Source: Phoronis australis
Taxonomy: Eukaryota > Phoronida > Phoronidae
Assembly (NCBI GenBank): GCA_002633005.1
Contig: NMRA01000365.1
Coordinates: 21,181-65,416, forward strand
Direction: 5' to 3'
DNA: 44,236 nt
The position numbers and the translations under genes were made by a program. The notes below the pieces were generated by a model. That model was given only the letters and a program-made list of their open reading frames with translations. It did no database searches and had not been told where the DNA came from. The first letter of the stretch is position 1; every line of letters begins with the position of its first letter. Below, in pieces: positions 10,517 to 21,400 of this stretch.

Positions 10517-11757
10517 GTCTGTCTTCGTCTCAGATATAATGATCAGTAGATGAAAATTGACATCCGTGATTCCGTTGCACACAGAAGCCACAAGAATGTT
10601 TGCAATAATCTAATGGCCAAGACTGAACAACTATGGAACATGCCTAGTGATGTCCAGGTCACAGCTTTGAATCATACAAACAATTTCCTCACGGAAATTG
10701 GTGATGGATGGCTTACCGCAGATCACAAGAATGGGGTGGTTTGTTGTACGGATAGCTCTAAACTGGAAAATGGCCAGACAGGTGCTGAAGTTTATTTTCC
10801 AAGCCTCCTTGTTGCAAATGTAGGAAGCAGGATATCGCTAGGCAATCTTGCCACAGTGTTCCAAGCTGAGATCATTGCAATTCATAGAGCTTCTGAACTG
10901 GAACGGCAACATAACACCGAGCTGGGCAATTAGCCAATTACCACCTTTTCAAATAGCCAAGCAGCAATAAAAGCCCTCAAACCAAGGGCAACTCTCGTTG
11001 TATTAATGCTTGTACCAATGAGTTTAACGAGCTTGCAATTGGAAGAAACGTCAATATACACTGGGTCAGGGCCCATGTTGGAATTGATGGCAATGAGAAT
11101 GCAGACAGACTCGCAAAGATAGGAGCATGCGTTCTGCATTGTGTACGTGCCATTCCGGTATCTACGGATGCTGCAGGATGAGTGTACGCATCAGGGTATA
11201 CATACCCAGTCATCAGCCCAGTGGGCATCACTTAACTCCTGCAGAGAGACCAAGGAGAATTTTCCCAACGTGATCAAACCAAAAGGTTCAAAACACCATT
11301 TGAGTCTAGGTAGATTGGGCATAACACACGTTATTCAAATTTTGACGGGCCATTGTAAACTAGTCCGACACAGACACAGACACATTACTGGGCTTATGTT
11401 GAGCCCAGTTTGTCCCGAGTGTGGTACTGACGTTGAAAGCCCTAAACATCTGGTAGAGTCGTGCCCAGCTTTTTTGGCTAAGGAGCAGCCTACTGGATGG
11501 CACTGTTACATGCCTATAACATATAGTGCATGGCAACAAATGAAAACGTCTGCCGTTTTCTTAAAGCAGACGGGCAGACTTGAAAACTTCCTTCACGTAG
11601 AACCATAACGGGGCTCTCATGCATTAGCTCCGGTGTTTTGTACAATGGGTCCAACCGTGAGGCCTGTGCGCGTCTGATGCACCGCAAATTACATCAGGCT
11701 AATTCTCTCCCTTCGTGCGTCCCTGCGGATGGGCATGAGCTGTCTTACAACATCTCT

Positions 11758-11950
11758 GTGGCGCTTTTTATTGCCCATCTTACCAGAGATTACCTATTAT
11801 ACTTATTTACCTGTATTCATTTTATTGTAATTGTACTAGTCATAATAAATGACCTTATATCGCCTACATCAGTCTCCTTTCATCTCTGGTAACGAGCTTG
11901 CGACGCACGTATCATTTATCTATTATCCGGGACATATGTCGATCATAAAT
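11758..11950 (+). repeat. LINE 3'-region direct repeat, copy 1
   Basis: About 190 bases, starting GTGGCGCTTTTTATTGCCCA and ending CATATGTCGATCATAAA, recur at 12288-12480 with few changes. Confidence 0.9.
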
Positions 11951-12287
11951 GGCATTTCATTCGTTAAGTATATTTATGTGAGCATATGGACTCGCCTTAC
12001 TCCTTTTCCCCCTCATCTTGGTCTATTCCATTATTCCCTTGTGCAGGACTACCCGACGTTTTTCCAGCCTTCGCATTGGTCTGTTGTTATCACGTGCCTC
12101 GAGTTTGGTCAGCTCTTGGCTCTTATAGGCTGATGATTGTCACGTGTCTTTAGGGGCGTTTTTCTTTGTTATTGTAACCTCGCTTTCAATTCACTTTGTT
12201 CCAGCCACATTGTCGTACGTCAAAAACTCATTCAATTTTCCCACCCTCTTCCTCCCAGTTTTCGTCATTCTCTCGTACTTCCACGTG

Positions 12288-12480
12288 GCCGGCGCTTTTT
12301 ATTGCTCATCTTACCAGAGATTACCTATTATACTTATTTACCTGTATTCATTTTATTGTAATTGTACTAGTCATAATAAATGACCTTATATCGCCTACAT
12401 CAGTCTCCTTTCATCTCTGGTAACGAGCTTGCGACGCACGTATCATTTATCTATTATCCGGGGCATATGTCGATCATAAA
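12288..12480 (+). repeat. LINE 3'-region direct repeat, copy 2
   Basis: Second copy of 11758-11950, about 530 bases downstream. It forms the apparent 3' end of the RNase H LINE. Confidence 0.9.
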
Positions 12481-13278
12481 AAGATAATGTAACTACAGCT
12501 ATAACCCAAACATTATACCAGGAAACACAAAAGTACTGATTATGCATTAGTTGCAATTACGAAGGCAAAGATCTACAATAGTCGCAATAAGTACAATCGC
12601 AAGAATAGGCTTCGAAATAAAGTGTTTCTCAGTCATGGTCACCAACAGTGGTGCATGTCTTCATGCTAAATGACAATTCACTCCATAATTTAATTCCTTG
12701 ATACATCTATGCAACTTTGTGTTATAATGAGGAATTTCGAAAGTTAAGTGGTCCTCAAACCATATTTATGAGTCTTGTACTTGAAAATAATGCCAAGACT
12801 GCATGGATCAATATTGTTTACAATTCTAAAAACTTCAAAACACAATCTTTGTTTCCGTGAGGCTAACAGGGAGACACTCTGCTTTTCCTAGTAAGCATAA
12901 ACAAGATGTCTTGTAGTCATTGAATACGAAGCCTAACGCCCTGAGGAATATCATCTAAAGTCTCTTAGCATTTTGAATGCCGCAGCAATACTATGATAAC
13001 GAACAGTAAGTAAGGTGAGATTTGATGAAGGCGTTTACAATTTTCAGTTTAGAAGGAAAGTCGAGAATAGGCGTAAACGATGTAGGAAACAAACTTGTCT
13101 GGATGCCTTTTTGCTTATATAATTGACTTGCTGAGAGAAGGTTAACGACTCATCCAGATAGATGCCTAAAATCTTGACCTTGGTTTCACAATGAATTTCA
13201 CAGTCGCCAACGGAGAGAGTTAATTTTTCTTCCCCATTGAGCCCTTTCCTTGAAATTTTCTAAGATTTGCTGACATGT

Positions 13279-13283
13279 TATTG

Positions 13284-13288
<5 letters not shown>
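13279..13288 (+). repeat. Target-site duplication of the RTE-like insertion, left copy
   Basis: TATTGTCATC is repeated exactly at 14430-14439. Removing the insertion and one copy restores one uninterrupted CR1 frame across the junction. Confidence 0.85.

Positions 13289-13368
<80 letters not shown>
13285..13368 (+). repeat. (CAT)28 microsatellite, the 3' tail of the RTE-like LINE
   Basis: Twenty-eight uninterrupted CAT triplets on the plus strand, read as ATG/GAT on the element strand. They begin about ten bases after the element's stop codon. Poly-His and poly-Asp open frames across this run are artefacts of the repeat. Confidence 0.95.
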
Positions 13369-14429
13369 GTGGTGTCATCTCCTTATAGGTCGACTTGTAA
13401 TGACCCGCCATTCTGCTCTGCTCTTTGCCTTTCTGGTACATTCTTGCATTGATAGATTCGTCCAGTCCTTGATGTCGTCCAGCCACATTCTGTGTTGTCT
13501 ACCTCTTGCTCTCACCCCTTCTGTTTTTCCTTCCGGTTTGTTCTTGCAGATGGTGTTATGTCTTTCAATGTGACCAAAGTATTTCAGTTTTCTTGTTTGG
13601 ATTTTATTTGGGAGTGATGGTTTAATTTTGAGCAAGTTACAAACATCTTTGTTGGTCTTTCTTTCTGTCCATCTGATTCTTGCTACTCGTCTGAATGTCC
13701 ACATTTCAAAGCCCTCTATTTTTTCTCCAGGTTTTTATTCATTGTCCATGTCTCAGATCCGTAAAGCAGTACAGAATGTATGTAGCATCTCACAAGTTTT
13801 GTTCTAAGAGCGAAGGAGATGTTCTTTGATGTTAGCACTCCTGCCATAGAGATGAACCTTGATTTTGCCTTTCCGATGTGTATCTTTATTTCTTCATCAC
13901 TTCTGCCATCCAGTGTGACATGTTGGCCTAGGTATTTAAAATGCCCGTTTCTTTTCATTAATCCCAATGTTTGCCTTAAGACCATCCTTTTTGATATTAC
14001 CATCACTTTGTTTTCTTAATGTTCATATCCAGTCCATTTTTGCTGCTGCTTTTATTAACGATGTTGACAAGTTGTTGTAGGTCCTGTTCATTATTGGCCA
14101 TAAGGACTGTGTCATCTGCATATCTCACATTATTTATATTTCTTCCGCCAACAACGACACCCTTCAGATTGCTGCTCTATCGAAATATGAATTCAGTATA
14201 GACGTTAAAAAGGTATGGTGATAAACACAACCTTATCTGACTCCTCGTTTGATTTACGTGTATGGAAAAAGCTCGTTCTGAATTCTGATGACTGCTTTTT
14301 GGTGCCATTACATGTTTGTTATAATTCGTATGTCTTTGCCATCAATACCGATCTTTTCTAGGCATTCTATCATCTACACATGGTTGACCCTGTCAAATGC
14401 CTTGGCATAGTCGATAAAACATGCATACA
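13289..14429 (-). mobile_element. 5'-truncated RTE-like LINE nested inside the CR1-like LINE
   Basis: On the minus strand the copy opens within reverse transcriptase at ACFIDYAKAFDRVNHV (about 14420-14373). It continues to the intact catalytic box VRYADDTVLM (about 14127-14100), then FKYLGQHVTLDGRSDEEI (about 13940) and LLYGSETWTMNKNLEKK (about 13750). It ends with LKYFGHIERH and WLDDIKDWTNLS (about 13590-13460). The stop at 13375 is followed by a very short 3' UTR and a GAT microsatellite, both typical of RTE-group elements. Frameshifts and stops are present, so the copy is inactive. A 10-bp duplication frames it. Insertion into the CR1-like copy makes it the younger of the two. Confidence 0.85.
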
Positions 14430-14439
14430 TATTGTCATC
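14430..14439 (+). repeat. Target-site duplication of the RTE-like insertion, right copy
   Basis: TATTGTCATC, identical to 13279-13288, sits at the truncated 5' end of the element. Confidence 0.85.
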
Positions 14440-15333
14440 AAACCATTTTATCGTTTCGTTGCCAGCATTTTGAAGCTTTTCACATACGATACATAATTCT
14501 GAGTGAGAGAAGGTTAAAGTATTATTATCCGCGTGGTTGTTCACTGATTCGAGAATGAAAAGAAAATGTCGTTAATGAATATATAAAGCAATCGGGGCCA
14601 CAGAACAGATCCTTGTGGGACACCTTTGGGGATGTTCAACCAAGAACTCTTGGACGAGCAGACCTTGACCCGTTGTTTGCAAGATAACAAAAGGTTGCAA
14701 GCACTAGGGGAAACGCCATAAGCAGTTAGGTTCGAAATAAGTAATTATTGTGTGGTAAGCAATCAAAGGCTTTGGATAAGTCGATAAGCAGTGCTTCTAC
14801 AGACTCATCCCTATACAATACTTGCAGTTAGTTTTGTCTACAGGACGAATATCGTCAGGGTTACGTTGCAATCGTGCTTTCAGTACCCTCTTGACTAGTT
14901 CAAAGGGACAGCCTTTTACAAATTTGATATATAAGTTCTTTAACATCAGAATCAAACACTGGAACATGTCAAGTGAATTTAAATCCATCGTTCTTTATAT
15001 TCTTTTTTGTTGGTGTTTCGATCAAATTGTTTCCGGGAAGGGAGCTTTAACGCCTGTCAGTTTCAGACGCTAGAGGCACCTGAACTTCAAATCTAGAATC
15101 TTGTCATTCAAAGGCATTTAGAGTTAATCGATTGTTACGAAATGTGTTGTAATCAGCAGTATATTTTCACTGCTTAGATTCTTTCTGCACTGTCAAATTA
15201 AATTAAACTCTGCAAACATTTATGTAGTGTAAACCAATACACTCGGGTTTCCTCGTAAGAGGAAGAGCGTTCGATTTTTTAGGAAAAGTGTGATTGAACC
15301 AGGAGAAGGACAGCATAAAATTTCACTTTACAG

Positions 15334-15402
15334 GCCTACAGATCAGAATTTGTGGACTTTCTTCAATACCAGGGACTTGCAGAAGCCATTGAGAAGCCAG
15401 CC
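15334..15402 (+). CDS. Adhesion GPCR exon: GAIN domain, part 1
   Basis: The acceptor is tttacag and the donor GTAAGT. It encodes 23 codons in phase 0-0 (AYRSEFVDFLQYQGLAEAIE and on). It reads as a GAIN subdomain-A helix and joins in frame to the next exon. Confidence 0.7.
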
Positions 15403-18400
15403 GTAAGTTAATTGCCCACTCCCAATTCGCATGATATCTTTAGTCCCGTCCATACACTGCCTTTCGGGGACTTATGTAGTCCGACTTTCTACTGAGCTGT
15501 CTTACATGACAAGCCAAGACATCGTAACATTTTTTTCAACATGTAACTTCCGAGATTGTGGTTTGATTTCGGGCTTTGTCGGCACGCGCAGTCATGCTTA
15601 TTACTTTGAGGACAGCATGACCCGAGTATGGAAGGGGTACGTAAAATGTCTGTACAGTTACTTGCGGTTGTCTACAGTTTGATTTTTGTGAGTGCATGAA
15701 CTATAGGAAATTAATTAGTAGCATTAAACTCGTTGAAATTTCAAATTTTTTACAAGAACAATAATTACCTTTGTACTGTAACTTAAAAGCTTCATCCTGA
15801 ACATGATCAGTCACCATCGACAGGCAAATCGAAATTATTTCATACCGTGTAATAAACGCAAAAGCACTATAATAATTGCTGTACAATGAATTCCTGATAA
15901 TTGGCCCAGGGCCAGAAACGTCCGGTAGGCTAATCAACAATACCTACGGAGTTTTGTTCCGAAACTGCCGGAGTCTGTTGCCTGTTTTTTTGACGTCTTA
16001 AACATTTTTGAATAAAATAAAACGTTGCTCTGATTTTTAATGCAACAAACAGTGTTTCAGTTGTAATATGATTTCTAGGTTGCAACTGCTATGTTTCGGA
16101 ATATAAGCAATGTACTCAACGACGAACTGGGTGACACCAAGGACGACATTGGCGGCAGGTACGTCGCGTTTAAGAGCAGGGCAACAGCACAAAAACTAAT
16201 ACGCGTACGACAGAAAATATCCGTCAAAATATGGTGTAGTCAGTATGCTGCAAGGTAGAAATGTTTATGTTACTAGAACTCTATAAAATGTCCAATTTTG
16301 ACGAATTTTGTGCTCGAATTCACATGAAAGTTTCAAATACAATATACCTCACTATTCTCCAAAATGCTAAGGGAATTGTTGTTAGGATGCTCCACTTTTT
16401 CATGAGAGGTGGATTATCAACAAAAGGACTTTAATGGGTTTTTTTGATACAACTCAAAAGTTGTATGCAACGAAAACGAAATAATAAAACCTGGAAAACT
16501 GTAACATTGCTTTTGATTTCATGTCGAACATTTCTGTCGAACGCAATTTGGTAATGTGATTGTTGTTTTGCTACGAATGCACCTTTCTGTTTTCCTTAAT
16601 TATCCTGAAAAGACAGTCAAAAGACCCAATTCATGGGAGATTGGTATAAAGTTGGAACCAAGTTCTTTTGTCTTTTTTCTTTCAGAATATATATACTTTT
16701 ACAAAGTTAAAATCTATAGTTTTGTAAATGTTTGGCTGTACTGGTTGATATGTATAAAGTCATGGCTATTGGTACGATTTTGTGTTATAAATTATCGGCA
16801 TTTGACGATTAATGAAACGACATTTACAAACCTTACTCTCGTCTACAACTACTGCAAACTTGCTTTAGACCATACTATATTAAAATTTTGAACATGAGGA
16901 ATAATTTAGTTTTTCCGACCTAAGTGTATAGATCCAAAACTTGTTACTATTTGATGGGTAGTCAGAACCACGATTACCTCAAGATCGTGGTTGCGGGTAA
17001 TGCTGTCGAGTCTAAGAATCTAAAACTGAAGTACTCTTTCCACAGGCTACTTGAACTTATCGACAGATTTACGGCGAACGTCGTAATACCAAACGGCACG
17101 GACACTGTTGTTATAGTAACCAGGAACGTCATTGTCAAAGCCATTGAACTCAACTACGAAAACATGAACACGTCGTTGAACTTTCGTCCTGAAAGCGAGC
17201 ACGACGGAAACGGCGAAACGGTTGATAAATGGGTAAAACGTTAACAAGTTTTGTGCGTATTTAGGCCCATATATCTAAATCCAATATATTGCGCTTTTCA
17301 ATTAAAACGTAACTAAGTGTTTCACGTATAAGCGTATGTGCCTAAGCTTCAGCTTCGCTTGTTGGCGCAGTTTTCTATCCCTTGCATTAAGTGAGAGTGG
17401 TGTTATTAATTATTTTGTTCACTTTCACATATGACTTTCCACTTTATTTAAAGTCGGTGAGTGCTATTATTACAAGTAGTTCTATTATCCGACAATTTAA
17501 AAAAAAAAATCTTAAACTGCAATACTTAAACTACAAGCTAATTATGCAATACAGATAAAATGCAGATAAAATACTGAACTTTAAAATAAATACAAAAGTA
17601 CGAGTACCTGTTATGTGTTGTGTAGACATCTGTAGCAGTTCTCACAACAGCTTTTAGCATTATCTAGGAGTTGTACGTAGCTCGATATTCCGTGTATGCC
17701 TCACTTCACTTTATGGATGTTACCTGAGCTGTATGTTGGCACTTGCTGTCCTTTGTAAATATGATCCTGATGATGTCTAATGAATAGACGAAACGTTGAT
17801 TGAACATGAACTTTTTTATTTGTGCGGCAATCGTCCGGTTTCTATTACGTTATGTTATCTGAGACATATTTTTAGAAAAAGACATAAGAAATGTCTTAAA
17901 ATGAATAATCTATTTGTATAGCTAAACCACAAAATTGTGTGTAAAACGTACTGTAGAATAACGCCTCAAGTTACTCAAACTAGCAAGACTGCCATGTTCT
18001 CAGAGAGTTAAACAACGATTACCGGCCCATGTGACTATATCTAGAAAAGTTGTTTTTTAGAAATTGTCTTTTTGTCATGTACGTATTTATTTCAACTATT
18101 ACTAGAAAGGCACGAACACAGGCATTTCTTTATACATTGACAGTCTCTTGCAAAACGCACTGTGAATAAAACTTTGTCTGCATTAACCCATTGAAATGAT
18201 GAATGATTTGACAATGGAAATGTTCTAAAACTTTCTGTGCTATTATAATTCTTGAATCATTATATGTTATGCAGACAATTGCAAAACGACATTGACCTTC
18301 GATACAGGCGCTGGAGGATGTCCGTTTTTCATGTGCATGCCTTCCAGTGAGCTATGAAATAAATTATCTCATTGGCACATTCTTGCACGAAGAACTATAA

Positions 18401-21400
18401 AGACATTATAACACGTCTAACGCAGGATGATGTTTGGCTCACACTTCCGAAAGAAGTCTTTTCTCAGCTCGAACATTCATCGGAATCAGTACGAATACAA
18501 TTGGTCGCGTTCTGGAATAGCAAGCTCTTTAAGGATAACGACAACAAGACTACCGATGTTGGACCAGTCATAGCGGCGTCTGTGCTGGGCCACACGTTAC
18601 GCAATCTCACCAAACCTGTCATCATTCACTTCCCAGTCAACGCTAGTGGAGAACGGAGACCAAAATGCGTTTACTGGGACCACGCCATAAGTACGTATCC
18701 CGTAGTACGTAGCTAGTTACGTCAGTATTCAGTAGAAGTGCCACGGGCATGGGTGAAGCGTACGGGGTTAAGATTGGATTAGTGACGACCAGGCTTGGGG
18801 AAAGAGTGAAATTGGTGCCAATAAGAGCAACTTCTAGGTCTGAGAAAATGGTGGTCACCGAAGGTAGCAGAAATTGCTATCAGTAGGGGAGGTCAGCGGC
18901 AAACGGGTAGCTACTGATGGAAAGAAAAAAACAGTGTTGAAAACCGAATGGCTAGGGCGGAGTTTGCTGGGTAAATGTGTTGTTTCGCCTTTGTTTCATA
19001 TTAAAAACTTCGCTTCGCCTCTGCAACAAGAGCTACTTACATTTAAGGGATTCAACACAGTTTTAATAAATAGTTGACAACTTAAATTTTCATATTTTGT
19101 ATTTGCATTTGTAGACTAAAAATCGGCAAAAATTCGGGGTCTTTTCCGCTTCAGCCGCCTAAACAAATATACCTTTAGCAAGAAATTTACATAGGTTAGT
19201 TAGGAGCCACCTCTAATTAATGATTGAAATCTTTGGGAAACGGTTTGTTGTATGATGTCTGTTTTATGTTTTAAAGGGTTTAATTATATTTCCTGCTTTA
19301 TTGGTTTTCTTATTTCGGCGTCTGTAAACGTTTCTTTTGGATTCTAGATATCAATAGTTTTAGCTTTTTAGCTACTACACAACAAATAAAATTTTTCGCA
19401 TATTGTTTTCTTTTATGTTTTATTTTAGAACTTGTCGCATTTTCTGTGAAATAAGAAAAACATGAGAATATCATCTACTTCCCTTTTTAGCTATTTTAGG
19501 TCAAGCAGCGTTGCATGAGAATGCACAATTCGACTGTCTCCAATCCGCGCCAATTTCAAAATCACGATTAGTACCGCGGGATTTCAATAGATGGTAATTT
19601 TATGAATTGTTGGGATTGTAAAATAAGTTCATATACGGGCAAATCTGAGGGAAGACTCTTCTTTAATAAAATTCAAAATTGCAGTTTGAATTAAGTCAAA
19701 CCGTAAGTCCACACTTGGATTAGCATGACGCAATTGTGAAATTTAATCGTGCGCTATTTCCAAACTGAAAAACAAAAACTCAATGCAAACTGAACATTTT
19801 TCAAAGTAAATAATTTGTTATTTGAAATAGATCATATTCAAATGTTAGTCACTACCGTAAAATAAAGACTATCTTAGAGCTTTTAGCGAACCCCTTAAAA
19901 GTCAAAAGTCGTAAATAATTTATTGAAAATTATAATTAAAGCCCAAGTCTTTGAACTTAAGTACGTACGGTACTCTGATGCACTCTAATTTGGATACGGT
20001 ATTAATTGCTCGTACACCTTAACTGAGATTCGAATCATTCCATACAAATTTTCAAGTAATTCACATATGTACCGAAGAAATCGTAAAGATAAATAAAAAT
20101 AATTGTGACACATTTCTTTTAAATTGAAGTGGAATTCTTGCTTTGCAGATAAGACATGGTCTACTGGAGGTATTACTACAATCTACAACATGACACATGA
20201 GAATAAAACGGTAACGTGCGAGGCAAATCATCTCACTAATTTTGCAGTTCTTATGGTAAGGTTTTACACTACTTATGGTTATGATTTGCTAATATTGGTT
20301 GTAAAACGTAAAAGCACAATTAAAGAATAAATTATAACAGTCTAATGACGCTAGATATATAACATGTTGCGGTCAAGTATTCATTAGATGTCCAAATGTC
20401 TTTAATCTGGTAGACCTTGTGCACTCTTCTTTAATTACACCTTCAATTTGTTCGGCTTACTTCAGTATTTTCAGGACACGAAAATTACACTCTTCACTGG
20501 TAATTTTTATCTGCAAAAATGACCCTCTGGTCATCGTTCCCAGTGTAGTTCTGCATATTTTGAATACCAGATTTTTGCGTATTGAACACTAAAGCTTCGT
20601 TTTGTTGCTCAGGAACCTCACCCAGGTGTCGAGTTCACCAAGACCCATAATGTTGCCCTAGCTATCATCTCGTACGTTGGTTGTGCCGTATCCGTCCTTG
20701 GACTTACACTTACCATGATAACATACATCATTTTCCCGTACGTATGACAGGCTGTAAGTTAATTCTTTGTCTCCAAACTGGAAACAAGCAAATCTTTTGA
20801 AAAAAGGTAATCTTGATTCTAGATGGTACTGACTCCCATTTCACTTTAACAAAACTACGAGTCAGGGTCGCAGCTACATATTTTCGACAGTCATGGGTGG
20901 CGCAGCACTGAAAAAAGTGGGGAGCTATAGCCCCCCAGCCCCCTATGGTGCGCCGCCCATGCACCTACAAGCTAACCATTCGAGCCCTAATCTGAGAAGT
21001 CACGCACAGATTCACACATAATGTCGCAAACTTCACGGACTGCCTTGACATTCTAGAACTCACGCCTATTGTCATTATATGCCATTCTGGTCTTTTTCAA
21101 CATGACAAATTAAAACCGCGAAAGCGGAGTTCTTTTTCAACATGTTTGAGTACTGCAGCTGTCTCGATTGAATGTATGGTTTGACTACTATTTGTGAGAT
21201 GTCACATCAGAAAGTATTCATACATTTGGCATCATTTTGACCCCACATTTTTTTCATTGGTAACGAAAAGTAACGAAAAATGTCTGCTACCAAGAACCAC
21301 AGCCCGGAACGAAAATTCTTTTACTACTAATCAAGAGACGACTTTTTATGTTTTCAGGTGTCTTCATTCCGGAAAAGCCGGCAAGATTGTGATGAATCTG

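Larger units (their letters stand above)
10320..12480 (+). mobile_element. 5'-truncated LINE with RNase H domain (Jockey/R1/I-type ending)
   Basis: The copy starts within the reverse transcriptase C-terminus (NKVVERALLITMIGAC, about 10340). It is interrupted by a tetranucleotide/TA microsatellite at 10448-10516 and continues into RNase H: CTDSSKLENGQTGAEVY (about 10748), VFQAEIIAI (about 10857), a mutated third catalytic position in FSNSQAAIKAL, and WVRAHVGIDGNENADRLAK (about 11062). The C-terminal Cys/His region (CPECGTDVESPKHLVESCP) lies near 11415-11475. Frameshifts and stops show that it is dead. The 3' region carries a direct repeat of about 190 bases. The final unit ends at about 12480, next to the CR1-like element. 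Confidence 0.8.
12500..15070 (-). mobile_element. CR1/L2-like LINE, minus strand, split by a later insertion
   Basis: Read on the minus strand from about 15070 down, it shows the approach to reverse transcriptase (IKNDGFKFT, VFDSDVKELI), then LLIDLSKAFDCLPH (about 14780), IPKGVPQGSVLWPRLLYIFI (about 14600), and the catalytic-box region decayed to ADNNTLTFSHSELC (about 14510). The reading then stops at WFDDN, where an RTE-like element is inserted. It resumes at 13288 with NMSANLRKFQ, continues through KVKILGIYLDESLTFSQQV (about 13140) and RIVNNIDPCSLG (about 12800), and ends with GIKLWSELSFSMKT near 12690. Frameshifts are frequent. The 5' end is uncertain and some sequence before the first catalytic motif appears deleted. 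Confidence 0.85.

Noticed and set aside
10334-10591. Minus-strand frame rich in Tyr/Ile/Cys
   Set aside because: Driven by the CATA/TA microsatellite.
13267-13452. Open frame with a poly-His run
   Set aside because: It is the opposite-strand reading of the same microsatellite.
13220-13486. Open frame with a run of about 28 Asp
   Set aside because: It is the LINE's GAT microsatellite tail joined to CR1-like sequence; no gene is present.
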